From: Bacillota bacterium
GTDB lineage: Bacteria > Bacillota > Sulfobacillia > JAJZYS01 > JAJZLH01
DNA length: 16,301 bases
Assembly: GCA_021850485.1 (NCBI GenBank)
Contig: JAJZLY010000010.1
Span: forward strand, 1-16,301
Direction: 5' to 3'
The position numbers and the translations under genes are program-made. Position 1 is the first letter of the stretch. The number at the start of each line of letters is the position of its first letter. Below, in pieces: positions 1 through 6,759 of the stretch. The notes beneath the pieces are model-generated. The model saw nothing but the letters and a program-made list of their open reading frames with translations. It did not search any database and was not told where the DNA came from.

Positions 1-122
1 ACACCAAGATCAAGCTGCTCAAACGCATCAGTTACGGCTTCACCAATCGGGACCGCTACCGCAAGAAGATGCTGCTCGCTTTCCTTCCCACCCTGCCAAC
101 CCACAGTTATTGACACAGAGCC
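1..122 (+). mobile_element. Right end of an ISL3-family insertion sequence (copy 1, truncated by window start)
   Basis: These bases are an exact inverted copy of positions 16175-16296, and identity stops sharply after base 122. The tip, read inward, is GGCTCTGTGTCAATAACTG. This matches the GGCTCTTTGTCAA-type terminal inverted repeat typical of ISL3-family elements. The transposase stop codon lies 9 nt inside the end, as expected for a compact IS. The flank at 123-130 (TTCGGCTC) would be the 8-bp target-site copy if the family rule holds. The other end of the element is outside the window, so the duplication cannot be confirmed. Confidence 0.88.
3..113 (+). CDS. ISL3-family transposase, C-terminal fragment
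   Basis: The reading frame enters from outside the window and runs 36 codons to a TGA. The peptide has the pattern TKIKLLKRISYGFTNRDRYR followed by KKMLLAFLP. This is the conserved C-terminal tail of DDE transposases of the ISL3 (IS204/IS1001/IS1096/IS1165) group: a basic LLKR, then YGF, then RKKMLL. The catalytic DDE residues lie upstream and are not visible, so activity cannot be judged. The same fragment occurs at 16184-16300 on the opposite strand with identical DNA, suggesting a recent multi-copy element. Confidence 0.85.
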   Translation, partial: TKIKLLKRISYGFTNRDRYRKKMLLAFLPTLPTHSY

Positions 123-131
123 TTCGGCTCC

Positions 132-161
132 TTGACGGGCTTTTGGGCCCACCCCTACAAT
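132..161 (+). promoter_or_regulatory. Sigma-70-type promoter of tRNA-Pro
   Basis: TTGACG (132-137) and TACAAT (156-161) are separated by 18 bp. This predicts a transcription start near base 168, about 9 nt before the tRNA. The -35 box begins 9 bp after the IS end, so the insertion left the core promoter intact but replaced whatever lay upstream. Confidence 0.75.
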
Positions 162-181
162 GGGCAGGTAGTTCAGCGGGT
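162..181 (+). other. Possible relic of a second tRNA (5' half only)
   Basis: The 20 bases GGGCAGGTAGTTCAGCGGGT read like the start of an ordinary bacterial tRNA. They would be a 7-base acceptor strand, TA at positions 8-9, a GTTC D-stem strand and an AGCGGGT D-loop. The stretch then merges with the CGGGT that begins tRNA-Pro. No matching 3' half is present, so it cannot fold as a tRNA. It may be the scar of a recombination between two tRNA genes at a shared CGGGT, or chance. Confidence 0.3.
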
Positions 182-253
182 GGTGGCGCAGTTTGGTAGC
201 GCGCTGCGTTCGGGACGCAGAGGTCGCAGGTTCAAATCCTGTCCACCCGACCA
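177..253 (+). tRNA. tRNA-Pro (anticodon CGG)
   Basis: The 77-nt cloverleaf is complete. The acceptor CGGGTGG pairs with CCACCCG. The D-arm is GCGC..GCGC. The anticodon stem CTGCG/CGCAG holds the loop TTCGGGA, giving anticodon CGG, which reads proline codon CCG. The variable loop is AGGTC. The T-arm is GCAGG/CCTGT with loop TTCAAAT, followed by discriminator A and an encoded CCA. It is the only plus-strand gene between the IS ends. Its 3' end (232-253) overlaps the tail of the convergent Nudix gene, whose TGA stop is the complement of T-loop bases 232-234. Confidence 0.97.
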
Positions 254-726
254 GGTAACTTGGTGCCGCGCCACCTGGCGGCGGCACTTTTTGTTGCGGC
301 GACCAGTCCCCCCGGGACTCGTCGGGCCAACCAGCCGTCGAGCTGGTCAGCGGCACCCGGATATCCCTGGTCACGAAGGCGCGCTCTGGCGTCCGGCCAC
401 GGCATATAGGCCACCACAGCCGTCTCGTCGCTGGGGCGTGGCTGACCGGAAGTGGCGCGCATCAGCCACACCACCACCACCTTCTCGAGGGCGGGTTGGT
501 TGGGTAGCGGGTAGCGCATGCGACCGAGGTAGCGCACCACGGTCGCCTCTACCCCGGTCTCCTCGGCGACCTCCCGGCAGGCTGTCTGCCATAGCTGTTC
601 GCCCTTCTCCTGATGCCCTTTGGGCAAGGCCCACCGGCCATGGCGGTCCACCACCAACAACACCTGGCCACTGTCATCGACGACCAGACCGCCGCTCGCT
701 AGCTCGCGCTGACGCACCTTACCCAT
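232..726 (-). CDS. Nudix hydrolase
   Basis: Nudix hydrolases cleave nucleoside diphosphates linked to another moiety; the substrate here cannot be read from sequence. The Nudix box is complete at residues 37-59 (G37, E43, R51-E52-V53, E55-E56, G58-V59), preceded by a WALPKG strand, as in MutT/Ap4A-type enzymes. I chose ATG at 726, giving 164 residues, because its first eight bases ATGGGTAA overlap the stop of the upstream DUF169 gene and suggest translational coupling. A TTG at 738 in frame would add four residues. The last 20 or so codons run through the tRNA-Pro terminator and into the tRNA 3' end. The basic tail beyond about residue 145 is therefore probably a by-product of that overlap rather than conserved domain. 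Confidence 0.9.
   Translation of the reverse strand: MGKVRQRELASGGLVVDDSGQVLLVVDRHGRWALPKGHQEKGEQLWQTACREVAEETGVEATVVRYLGRMRYPLPNQPALEKVVVVWLMRATSGQPRPSDETAVVAYMPWPDARARLRDQGYPGAADQLDGWLARRVPGGLVAATKSAAARWRGTKLPGRVDRI
263..292 (+). terminator. Rho-independent terminator of tRNA-Pro
   Basis: A stem pairs 263-269 (GTGCCGC) with 281-287 (GCGGCAC) and 270-272 with 277-279. It has a single bulged G at 280 and the loop ACCT. Five Ts follow at 288-292. It starts 10 nt after the tRNA CCA. The T-tract exists only in the plus direction. The element lies inside the C-terminal codons of the opposite-strand Nudix gene. Confidence 0.85.
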
Positions 727-1501
727 CGCGCTCGGCAAACTCGCGCATCACCGTCTGATAGGTGGACGGGTATTCCGCCTGGTAGCGCAGGTAGTTAGGA
801 ACCGGATAGCGGACTCCACCCTTGGAGCACCCTTCCAGCCCCTCCACGAAGTCATCGAGCTGGTGATAGGGCAATGAGAAGGCCATCTCGTGGTCCTGAG
901 TCTGGCCGAAGACGCGGTCTCCGTAGCAGGGCAAGATCACTTGCGCCTCGCCGGTGAGCCTGGTGCGATTGATGATTTCGGCACAATCTGCGCGGGCGCT
1001 GAAGGTGGAGGTGAGGGCGCCGCCCTTGCCAAACAACGACGCCGCAACGGCCACCATGATCTGAGCCGAGTTTCCGTAGATGGCCACCACGTCTGGGGTA
1101 AAGCTGGCCCGAGCTAGCGGGCCGATCACAATCGTGCCGGCCGCCTCTGGGCTGCTGGCCGCTACCGCTGCCTCCGTGCGCTGGGCTGCAGCTTGATCTT
1201 TGGCGTACATGCCGGCGGCCAGGCTACCCGAGGCATAACTGGCGCTAGGCGCCTCGTAACCAAAGGCCACTTGAGCAATCGGGCACGAAAGATCTGCTGC
1301 GTCCATGGCCACCGTCCAGCCGTAGCGGCGGGCGATCGAGACGCCTTGGCAGACGGAAAGCGACACGCCCATGTCCCGCTTCGGGCGGCGCGCCTTCTCC
1401 GGGATCGCAGACGGATCTTGAATAACGGCTATGGCCAGCGGAAAGGTGTCTGGTCGCAAGTAGCGTTCGATGGCCTGGGTCGCTTGCTCCAAGGACAGCA
1501 T
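719..1501 (-). CDS. DUF169 family protein
   Basis: This 260-residue protein resembles the DUF169 (COG2043) family of soluble proteins, whose biochemical role is not established. Supporting segments are an N-terminal FPLAIAVIQD strand with a following IPEKARRPKR, the CQGVSIARRYGWTVAM segment with its Cys, a second Cys in SCPIAQVAFGY, and a late LPCYGDRVFGQTQDHEMAFSLP motif. The start is ATG 1501, preceded by GGGAGG with 8 nt spacing. It lies immediately downstream of the terminator that ends the erpA-like transcript and is coupled to the Nudix gene, so these two probably form their own small operon. I see no clear promoter in the 40 or so bases available. No signal peptide or membrane helix is visible. 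Several conserved Cys residues would allow metal or cofactor binding, but that is inference. Confidence 0.8.
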   Translation of the reverse strand: MLSLEQATQAIERYLRPDTFPLAIAVIQDPSAIPEKARRPKRDMGVSLSVCQGVSIARRYGWTVAMDAADLSCPIAQVAFGYEAPSASYASGSLAAGMYAKDQAAAQRTEAAVAASSPEAAGTIVIGPLARASFTPDVVAIYGNSAQIMVAVAASLFGKGGALTSTFSARADCAEIINRTRLTGEAQVILPCYGDRVFGQTQDHEMAFSLPYHQLDDFVEGLEGCSKGGVRYPVPNYLRYQAEYPSTYQTVMREFAERDG

Positions 1502-1539
1502 GACAACTACCTCCCAGGTCTGCGGTGGCTGGAACAGTC

Positions 1540-1571
1540 AAAAAGAGCCTTCGCAGGTGCGAAGGCTCTTT
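1540..1571 (-). terminator. Strong stem-loop terminator after the erpA-like gene
   Basis: A perfect 13-bp stem pairs 1542-1554 with 1559-1571 around the 4-base loop AGGT. Read on the minus strand it ends in CTCTTTTTGACTG, a proper T-tract. It lies 25 nt beyond the stop at 1596. On the plus strand the trailing Ts are fewer (TTTCC), so it could act weakly against transcription from the opposite direction. It separates the long upstream gene run from the DUF169-Nudix pair. Confidence 0.9.
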
Positions 1572-1595
1572 CCTTGTCGTCACAGGCGGGCCGGT

Positions 1596-1946
1596 TTAGC
1601 AGTGAGACGAGACGGCCTTTTCCTGGTCGGTGGTAAAGGAGTGACCACAGCCACAGGTCTTGACGGCGTTGGGATTCTCAATCGTGAAGCCGCTTCCAGA
1701 CAGCTCGTCGATGAAGTCGATCGTGGCGCCATTCAAGATGGGCAAACTCTCCGGGTCGACCAGCACCTGAACGCCTGCGGCTTCGGCCACCGAATCGTCC
1801 GCTGTGCGCTCGTCAAAGGCCATGCCATACGAGTATCCAGCGCAACCGCCACCGGTTACAAAGACCCGCAATCCCTTGCCGGCCCCACCTTGCTCCATCA
1901 TCAGGTCCCGTACCTTTTCTGCGGCCTTCTCTGTAATCGTTACCAT
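1596..1946 (-). CDS. erpA: A-type iron-sulfur carrier (IscA/ErpA/HesB family)
   Basis: The 116-residue protein carries or delivers Fe-S clusters to target enzymes in the cytoplasm. The three ligand cysteines of the family are present: C35 in GGGCAGYSY, and C98 and C100 in KTCGCGHSF. A further Cys is the last residue (C116). The start is ATG 1946, with GAGGAGG 7 nt upstream; an upstream in-frame start would add 30 residues with no family similarity and would run through the promoter. It has an extended -10 promoter and its own terminator, so it can be expressed alone, although it may also be read from dapB. IspH, encoded in the same cluster, is a 4Fe-4S enzyme and a plausible client. The symbol is by family only; IscA, SufA and ErpA cannot be separated from sequence by eye. 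Confidence 0.9.
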   Translation of the reverse strand: MVTITEKAAEKVRDLMMEQGGAGKGLRVFVTGGGCAGYSYGMAFDERTADDSVAEAAGVQVLVDPESLPILNGATIDFIDELSGSGFTIENPNAVKTCGCGHSFTTDQEKAVSSHC

Positions 1947-1987
1947 CGGTTGGCCTCCTCGCGCAGGGCGCAAACTTCCACGGCGAC

Positions 1988-2012
1988 AGTATACCACAGT
2001 GGCACCTGTCAA
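1988..2012 (-). promoter_or_regulatory. Candidate promoter of the A-type carrier gene
   Basis: On the minus strand TATACT (1993-1988) is preceded by TG one base away, an extended -10. TTGACA (2012-2007) lies only 13 bp upstream, too close for a standard -35, so the extended -10 probably carries the activity. It overlaps the 3' end of dapB. The predicted start is near 1981, about 35 nt before the ATG. Confidence 0.5.
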
Positions 2013-2749
2013 TCCCTCGCTGTCAGCGCTGGGCACAGTTCCTCTAGACTCGTAAAAAAGCCGCTGACGGTCACCAGCTGGCGAGCCGCCATGGCCACAC
2101 CGGCACCGTACGCCTGGCGTGATGTGACCTCGTGCGTCAGTGAAATCACCTCACCTGGCCCACCGGCCCACACCTCCTGGCGCGCGACCAGACCTTCCAG
2201 CCGCAGGGAGTGAACCGCCGTTTCCACGCCCATCGCTTCCAGGGCCGACGCCAAGTCCCGGGCGGTGCCCGACGGGGCGTCGCGCTTGGAGCGGTGGTGT
2301 CCCTCCACCACCTCGACTCGACCGAAGCGGCGACCAAGTTCTAGCGCCATCTTCCGCTGTAAGACGGCTCCGACCGAAAAGTTCGGGATCACAGCCGCGG
2401 CCAGGCTCTGGCGTTGCACCTGTGCGGCCAAAAGCGACACCGACTGCGGCTCAAGACCGCTGGTCCCAATCAGCACGCGCATGGCGCGACCCACTGCCTC
2501 CATCGCCAGCGCAACGGCCACTTCTGGCGCCGTGAAGTCCACATAGACGTCGGCTTCGGCTGGGACATGGCCGACGCTGGCGCTGATCGGCACCCCAGAG
2601 AGCGCCGGCCAGCCGAGCAGCGCGCCGAGGTCAGCACCCTGATGTTGGCGGCCAACCGCACCCACCACCTGTAGATCGTCCTGTCCGGCCAGGTAGCGCA
2701 CGACCTCGGCGCCGGTTTTGCCGGTCGCCCCGCCGACGATCAGCCGCAC
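2009..2749 (-). CDS. dapB: 4-hydroxy-tetrahydrodipicolinate reductase
   Basis: DapB reduces hydroxy-tetrahydrodipicolinate with NAD(P)H in the diaminopimelate/lysine pathway. All hallmarks are visible: nucleotide loop GGATGKTG (residues 6-13), VYVDFTAP (around 68-75), GTSG (95-98), IPNFSVG, and the substrate and catalytic motif EGHHRSKRDAPSGTA (149-163, with H151 and K155). A THEVTSRQAYGAG segment lies near the C-terminus. The start is GTG 2749, because AAGG sits 8 nt before it and the N-terminus MRLIVGGATG fits the family. A GTG at 2758 is the alternative. The resulting 246 residues are normal length. No other dap gene is nearby, so it is an isolated pathway gene downstream of the SCP2 gene (gap 16 nt). 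Confidence 0.93.
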   Translation of the reverse strand: MRLIVGGATGKTGAEVVRYLAGQDDLQVVGAVGRQHQGADLGALLGWPALSGVPISASVGHVPAEADVYVDFTAPEVAVALAMEAVGRAMRVLIGTSGLEPQSVSLLAAQVQRQSLAAAVIPNFSVGAVLQRKMALELGRRFGRVEVVEGHHRSKRDAPSGTARDLASALEAMGVETAVHSLRLEGLVARQEVWAGGPGEVISLTHEVTSRQAYGAGVAMAARQLVTVSGFFTSLEELCPALTARD

Positions 2750-2765
2750 AGCGCGCACCTTGGGC

Positions 2766-3089
2766 TCAAGACCGAAGCAGACTTTCCAGCTTGAGGGCGG
2801 TGCCGAGATCCCCTTCAACCCGGATCCGGCCACCCATGAACAGCGCCATACCAGAGGTTTGCCCGCCGGCCAGTGAGACGAAGTCGCCAGCGCTCAGCGA
2901 CACCTCAGCCGTGGCCGGCTGGTCGCCAGCCTCAGACAAGGTGGCTTGGCCAGACGAAATGGCCAGATCGAAGTTGCCGCCGCCCTCGCCGCTTAAGTGC
3001 AGGCGGTAGCGGACCTCGAGGCCGGTCATCAACTCGGGACGACCATTGAGTCGCGCCACCAGTTCACTCAGGGTCTCCTTGGCTGCCAT
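2766..3089 (-). CDS. SCP2 sterol-carrier-domain protein
   Basis: This 107-residue protein is a single SCP2 domain, a small hydrophobic-pocket fold that binds lipids or fatty acyl groups. The signature C-terminal strand and helix FMGGRIRVEGDLGTALKLESL matches the family's usual GK(L/I)KVEGD followed by A.KL pattern. A FDLAIS..GQATLS strand pair lies centrally. The start is ATG 3089 with AGGAG about 8 nt upstream. It lies between the phosphatase gene (36 nt) and dapB (16 nt), in the same run as an acyl-CoA dehydrogenase, so binding of acyl-CoA or a related lipid is a reasonable inference. No membrane segment or signal peptide is seen. Confidence 0.85.
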   Translation of the reverse strand: MAAKETLSELVARLNGRPELMTGLEVRYRLHLSGEGGGNFDLAISSGQATLSEAGDQPATAEVSLSAGDFVSLAGGQTSGMALFMGGRIRVEGDLGTALKLESLLRS

Positions 3090-3125
3090 CTTCCCGCTCC
3101 TCTCTTACTCCAGATCGGGTCGGAC

Positions 3126-3950
3126 TTAGCTCGTCCGCCGACCGATCATGGCCAAAAGTTCGCCGTGCGTGGCCGTAGCTCCCGCCACCACGGTCACACC
3201 GCTGTGCAGATCTTCCAACGCAACCTGCCAGGGGCCACCGCAATGATCCGTGACCACACCCCCGGCCGCCTCCACCACCACGGCGGCGGCCAGCACGTCG
3301 AACAGGCGATGCACCGGATACGACTGGCCCAGCCCGACAAAACCCCCGACCTTCCCATCGGACACAGCGGCCAGCGACCACGATGGGCAGGCGAAGAGGC
3401 GGATGCCGCGACTGGCGGCGACGACATCGACCAGCACCTGCTGAGCCAGAGACTCTCGAATCGGCCCGAAGGTGACCACGCTGTCCGCCAAAGACGCCTT
3501 GGGACAACGGATGGGCTGGCCGTTGAAGTAGGCCGTGTGCTGACCCTGGGCGCTGTATGCCTCGTGGGTTGCCAGATTGCGCACCACGGCCGCCTGGACT
3601 TGGCCATGGTGGTAGGCCACCAGCGCCGAGGTGTAGATCGGAAGACCCAAGATGGCGTTGGTGGTTGAGTCGACTGGGTCACACAGCACCACCAGCGGGT
3701 CGTCTCCCGCCACCAGGGTCAGCTCGCCGCGCTCCTCCGAAATGACCCGCAGCGGCCTGCCACCAGCAGTCAACACATCGAACACGGCCCGTTCGGCTGC
3801 CTGGTCGACCGCTGTCGTCGGCTCGCCGTCTGCGCCGTCTGCCACTGTGGCGGCCCGCTCTGGCAGCGGCAGTCTGGACACGGCTCGATCGGCCGCCTCG
3901 GCGGCGGCAACCAAGAGGGAGTAAGCGTACGGTTCCAGCGTAGCCGTCAC
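3126..3950 (-). CDS. Inositol monophosphatase-family sugar phosphatase
   Basis: The 274-residue enzyme belongs to the Mg-dependent, Li-sensitive phosphatase family (inositol monophosphatase, class IV FBPase, PAP phosphatase). Metal ligands appear as E72 in SEERGE, D91 and D94 in DPVDSTTN, and D218 in FDVLAAAVVVEAAGG. The usual WD..AG near the C-terminus has become FDVLAA, keeping the Asp. The DPVDS form differs from the common DP(I/L)DGT, so the substrate may not be inositol phosphate. The GTG start overlaps the stop of the acyl-CoA dehydrogenase gene by four bases (GTGA), implying translational coupling. A role linked to the upstream acyl-CoA genes is not obvious from sequence. Confidence 0.88.
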   Translation of the reverse strand: MTATLEPYAYSLLVAAAEAADRAVSRLPLPERAATVADGADGEPTTAVDQAAERAVFDVLTAGGRPLRVISEERGELTLVAGDDPLVVLCDPVDSTTNAILGLPIYTSALVAYHHGQVQAAVVRNLATHEAYSAQGQHTAYFNGQPIRCPKASLADSVVTFGPIRESLAQQVLVDVVAASRGIRLFACPSWSLAAVSDGKVGGFVGLGQSYPVHRLFDVLAAAVVVEAAGGVVTDHCGGPWQVALEDLHSGVTVVAGATATHGELLAMIGRRTS

Positions 3951-5119
3951 ACCGTCAGCGGCGACTCTTGCGCCGTGTGCAGGTCCAAGACATGGCGGGC
4001 GATCAGCATGCGCTGGACCTCAGAGGTTCCTTCGTAAATCTCCGTGATCTTGGCGTCACGCATCATCCGCTCCGCTGGGTATTCGTTGGTAAATCCGTAG
4101 CCGCCCAGAATCTGCACACCCTTGATCGTGCCGCGCATGGCTGCCTCCGAGGCGAACAATTTGGCGATCGAGATGGCGGCCGGGGCACGCTCGCCCTCGC
4201 CATGCAGCCAGGCAGCGCGATAGGTCAGCAGGCGCGCTGCCTGCACGTCTGTCTCCATGTCGGCCAGCATCCACTGGATGGCTTGGTGTTCTCCGATCTT
4301 CTGGCCAAACTGCTCTCTGCTCAGCGCATACGACGTTGCCGTGTCGATCGCGCCCTGGAGGATGCCAACCGCCTGGGCGGCGATGCCGACCCGGCCACCT
4401 TGCAAGGTGAGCAGGGCGATCTTATAGCCATCGCCTTCCGCCCCCAAGCGGCGGTCCTCTGGCACCGCCACCTGGTCAAGCACCACGTCGCAGGTGGCGC
4501 TGGCCCGGATACCAAGCTTGTCCAAGAGCGGGCCAAAGCTCACGCCGGGCATATCCTTGTCGACCACAAAGGCACTCAAGCCGCGTTTACCCTTGTCCTT
4601 GTCGGTGACGGCGTACACTACGTAGCGATCAGCCATCGACCCGTTGGTGACGAACACCTTGCGTCCAGTCAGCTCGTAGCCACCTGCCACCCGCTTGGCC
4701 ACGGTCAGCAAGTTGGCGGCGTCTGAGCCAGCTTGCGGTTCGGTCAGGCAATAAGCTCCCAACACCTCCCCGCGGCACAGCGGCGGCAGAAATCGCTGGC
4801 GCTGCTCTTCGGATCCGTTTCGCCAGATACACTCCGCGTGCAAGCTGTTTTGCACATCCAAAATCACGGCGGTCGTGGCATCAGCACGCGCCAGCTCTTC
4901 CAGGGTGATGGCGTAGCTGATGTAGTCGAGTCCAGCGCCGCCGTATTCGGTCGGTAAGTTCATGCCCAGATAGCCCTGGGCGGCCAGCAGCTTGACCGAG
5001 GCCCATGGGAATTCCCCGCTGCGGTCGGCGTCTGCAGCCTTCGGCCGAATCACCTCTTGGGCCAGCTGATGGACCGCTTGCCGGATCGCCTGTTGCTCGT
5101 CGGTCAATTGGAAGTCCAC
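3947..5119 (-). CDS. Acyl-CoA dehydrogenase (short/medium-chain type)
   Basis: A 390-residue FAD enzyme that introduces the alpha-beta double bond into acyl-CoA, passing electrons to ETF. N-terminal DFQLTDEQQAIRQ, the FAD signature YCLTEPQAGSDAA (123-135), KVFVTNGS (154-161), LSREQFGQKIGEHQAIQWMLADM, and the C-terminal LGGYGFTNEYPAERMMRDAKITEIYEGTSE all match. E363 in IYEGTSE is in the position of the catalytic base of short-chain acyl-CoA and glutaryl-like enzymes. The start is GTG 5119, with AGGA a few bases upstream. It is 6 nt downstream of meaB and overlaps the phosphatase gene by 4 nt. With a B12 mutase subunit and MeaB adjacent, the substrate may be a short branched acyl-CoA; this is inference. 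No etfAB genes occur in the window. Confidence 0.95.
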   Translation of the reverse strand: MDFQLTDEQQAIRQAVHQLAQEVIRPKAADADRSGEFPWASVKLLAAQGYLGMNLPTEYGGAGLDYISYAITLEELARADATTAVILDVQNSLHAECIWRNGSEEQRQRFLPPLCRGEVLGAYCLTEPQAGSDAANLLTVAKRVAGGYELTGRKVFVTNGSMADRYVVYAVTDKDKGKRGLSAFVVDKDMPGVSFGPLLDKLGIRASATCDVVLDQVAVPEDRRLGAEGDGYKIALLTLQGGRVGIAAQAVGILQGAIDTATSYALSREQFGQKIGEHQAIQWMLADMETDVQAARLLTYRAAWLHGEGERAPAAISIAKLFASEAAMRGTIKGVQILGGYGFTNEYPAERMMRDAKITEIYEGTSEVQRMLIARHVLDLHTAQESPLTV

Positions 5120-5125
5120 TTCGTC

Positions 5126-6061
5126 CTAGGCCTCCTCAACAGGTGGGCGCAGTAGCTCGCGGGCGGCTCCCTCAGGGTCGATGCTGCGGCCTGCGATTCG
5201 CTCCACCGCCGCTTGCCAGTGGCCAGCGCCGGCGGCGGTGCGAATGTCCTCCACCACCAATTCGGCCAGCGCCTCGCTCAATCGGTGGTCGGCCTGCTGC
5301 AGCCGGCGCTGGTGTTGGCGCGCCTGCTCCTGCGGGCTGCGGCCGAAGGCGTCGATGGCGGCCATCAGGGCGTCCAGCCCTTCGCCCGAAGTGGCGATCG
5401 TCTTGGTGATCGGTAGCCGGGCCCGCTCCTTATCGACCAGGCCCAGCATCGACCGAATCTCCCGCACCGTCAGATCGGCGCCTGGCAAGTCTGCCTTGTT
5501 GACCACGAACAGGTCGCCGATCTCCAAGATGCCGGCCTTGTTGGCCTGAATGTCATCGCCAAGGCCAGGCATCAGCACGACCACGGTCAGATCAGCGTGA
5601 CTCATAATTTCGACTTCGCTCTGGCCGGCGCCAACTGTCTCCACCAGCACCAGATCGTAACCGGCGGCCGCCATCAGGGCGATGGCCCCACCCAGGGCCC
5701 GGTTCACCCCTCCCAGATGGCCGCGGGTGGCCAGGGAGCGAATGAACACCCGGGGGTCTGGGTCATCCATCCGGATCCGATCGCCGAGTAGCGCCCCGCC
5801 AGAGAATGGGGAGCTCGGGTCGATGGCTAATACGCCCACCCGCCGCCCCGTTCGGGCATAGGTCCTGGCCAGGCGGTCGACCAGCGTCGACTTGCCGACG
5901 CCGGGCGCCCCGGTCAGACCGATCACCCGGCAGACCGCCGTGTGCTGCCACAGATCGGCGAGCAGGGCACGGGCGTCTGAACTGTGGGACTCCACCAGGC
6001 TAATGGCACGGGCCAGTGCCCGCCGGTCTCCCGAGCGGACGGCCAAGGCCAGTTCGGTCAT
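5126..6061 (-). CDS. meaB: MeaB/ArgK G3E-family GTPase, B12-mutase chaperone
   Basis: MeaB-type GTPases gate adenosylcobalamin loading and prevent inactivation of acyl-CoA mutases. The 311 residues show the Walker [10 protein letters not shown] (51-59), the switch-like [18 protein letters not shown], a Mg/switch ETVGAGQSE (141-149) and the base-specificity motif NKAD (188-191). The C-terminal helical arm (about 240-311) is the dimerisation region in the family. The start is ATG 6061, overlapping the stop of the B12-binding subunit gene by ATGA, so the two proteins are made in coupled fashion. That coupling is the best evidence that the two work on the same mutase. Confidence 0.95.
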   Translation of the reverse strand: MTELALAVRSGDRRALARAISLVESHSSDARALLADLWQHTAVCRVIGLTGAPGVGKSTLVDRLARTYARTGRRVGVLAIDPSSPFSGGALLGDRIRMDDPDPRVFIRSLATRGHLGGVNRALGGAIALMAAAGYDLVLVETVGAGQSEVEIMSHADLTVVVLMPGLGDDIQANKAGILEIGDLFVVNKADLPGADLTVREIRSMLGLVDKERARLPITKTIATSGEGLDALMAAIDAFGRSPQEQARQHQRRLQQADHRLSEALAELVVEDIRTAAGAGHWQAAVERIAGRSIDPEGAARELLRPPVEEA

Positions 6062-6465
6062 CGGTTGCGGACGTGGCCGATGGTAAAGTCGACGATCTCC
6101 TGGGTCGACGTGCCTGGGCCGAACACGGCGGCCACGCCCAGCTGGCGAAGCCGCAGCGCGTCGTCTTCCGGGATGATGCCGCCGACCACAACCATCACGT
6201 CGTCCAATCCCTCTTGGCGCAGGCGGTCGATGACCCTGGGCACCAGCGTGTTGTGGGCGCCGGATAAGATGGAGAGCCCGACCACGTCGACATCCTCTTG
6301 CAGGGCGGCCTCCACAATCTGCTCCGGGGTCTGGTGCAATCCGGTGTAGATCACTTCCATGCCGGCATCACGGTAGGCCCGGGCCACCACCTTGGCCCCG
6401 CGGTCGTGGCCATCCAGCCCTGGTTTGGCGACCAGCACTCGAATCTTCCGTTGCAGCACGTCCAT
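6058..6465 (-). CDS. Cobalamin-binding small subunit of an acyl-CoA mutase
   Basis: The 135-residue protein is a stand-alone B12-binding Rossmann domain like the C-terminal part of methylmalonyl-CoA mutase, or the small subunit of isobutyryl-CoA or 2-hydroxyisobutyryl-CoA mutase. The cobalt-ligating motif DGHDRG (18-23, H20) is intact, followed by SILSG (65-69), [10 protein letters not shown] and the FGPGTS loop near 116. In split mutases it pairs with a roughly 500-600-residue catalytic subunit, which is absent from this window. ATG 6465 has GGAGG 12 nt upstream; a GTG two codons later with AAAGG 7 nt before it is an alternative. It is coupled to meaB. Which acyl-CoA is rearranged cannot be determined from this subunit alone. 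Confidence 0.92.
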   Translation of the reverse strand: MDVLQRKIRVLVAKPGLDGHDRGAKVVARAYRDAGMEVIYTGLHQTPEQIVEAALQEDVDVVGLSILSGAHNTLVPRVIDRLRQEGLDDVMVVVGGIIPEDDALRLRQLGVAAVFGPGTSTQEIVDFTIGHVRNR

Positions 6466-6519
6466 GCCTTTGCCGTTGCCTCCGATCGTCTGAAACTGAC
6501 CACGGTGGACACGATGCGA

Positions 6520-6732
6520 TCAGGTCTTGGGCACCCGCTTCAAGGTGATCACCACATCTTTATTCCAGACCGTCTCGGACAGCTGCTTGAAGTACTCATG
6601 CACACCGGGCGGCGTCACATCCTGACTCTCCACGTCGGTGATGTCGGTGTCGCATTCTGGGCACTCCCACTTGGGCAGGCGGCTGGCTGAGTAGGCCCAG
6701 CTGGAGCACTGCGGGCAGAGTTTGTACGGCAA
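6520..6732 (-). CDS. Small zinc-ribbon protein, function unknown
   Basis: A 70-residue protein with two Cys pairs, CPQC at residues 6-9 and CPEC at 24-27, spaced as in a zinc ribbon or rubredoxin-like knuckle. A C-terminal strand-rich tail follows (WNKDVVITLKRVPKT). I do not recognise a named family. The start is TTG 6732, supported by a strong AAGGAG 8-9 nt upstream; no ATG would include the first Cys pair. It lies 27 nt after ispH and 54 nt before the B12 subunit gene. A small metal-binding or electron-carrier role would suit the neighbourhood, but nothing in the sequence proves it. Confidence 0.7.
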   Translation of the reverse strand: MPYKLCPQCSSWAYSASRLPKWECPECDTDITDVESQDVTPPGVHEYFKQLSETVWNKDVVITLKRVPKT

Positions 6733-6759
6733 CGTGCTCTCTCCTTCCTTCGGTCCTGA

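Noticed and set aside
132-758. Plus-strand open frame of 208 codons across the tRNA-Pro region.
   Set aside because: It runs through a tRNA, a terminator and the reverse of a clear Nudix gene, and its peptide is Pro/Arg-rich with no domain. This is a shadow frame in GC-rich DNA.
1540-1571. A T-box or other riboswitch controlling the DUF169 gene.
   Set aside because: The structure is a simple perfect 13-bp stem with a T-tract directly after the upstream gene, and there is no room or motif for an aptamer.
2007-2012. TTGACA as the -35 box of the Fe-S carrier promoter.
   Set aside because: It is only 13 bp from the -10 hexamer, too short for normal sigma-70 recognition; the extended -10 is the better explanation.
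2997-3668. Plus-strand open frame of 223 codons opposite the phosphatase gene.
   Set aside because: The opposite strand has full phosphatase motifs; the plus-strand peptide has no recognisable family and no ribosome site was seen.
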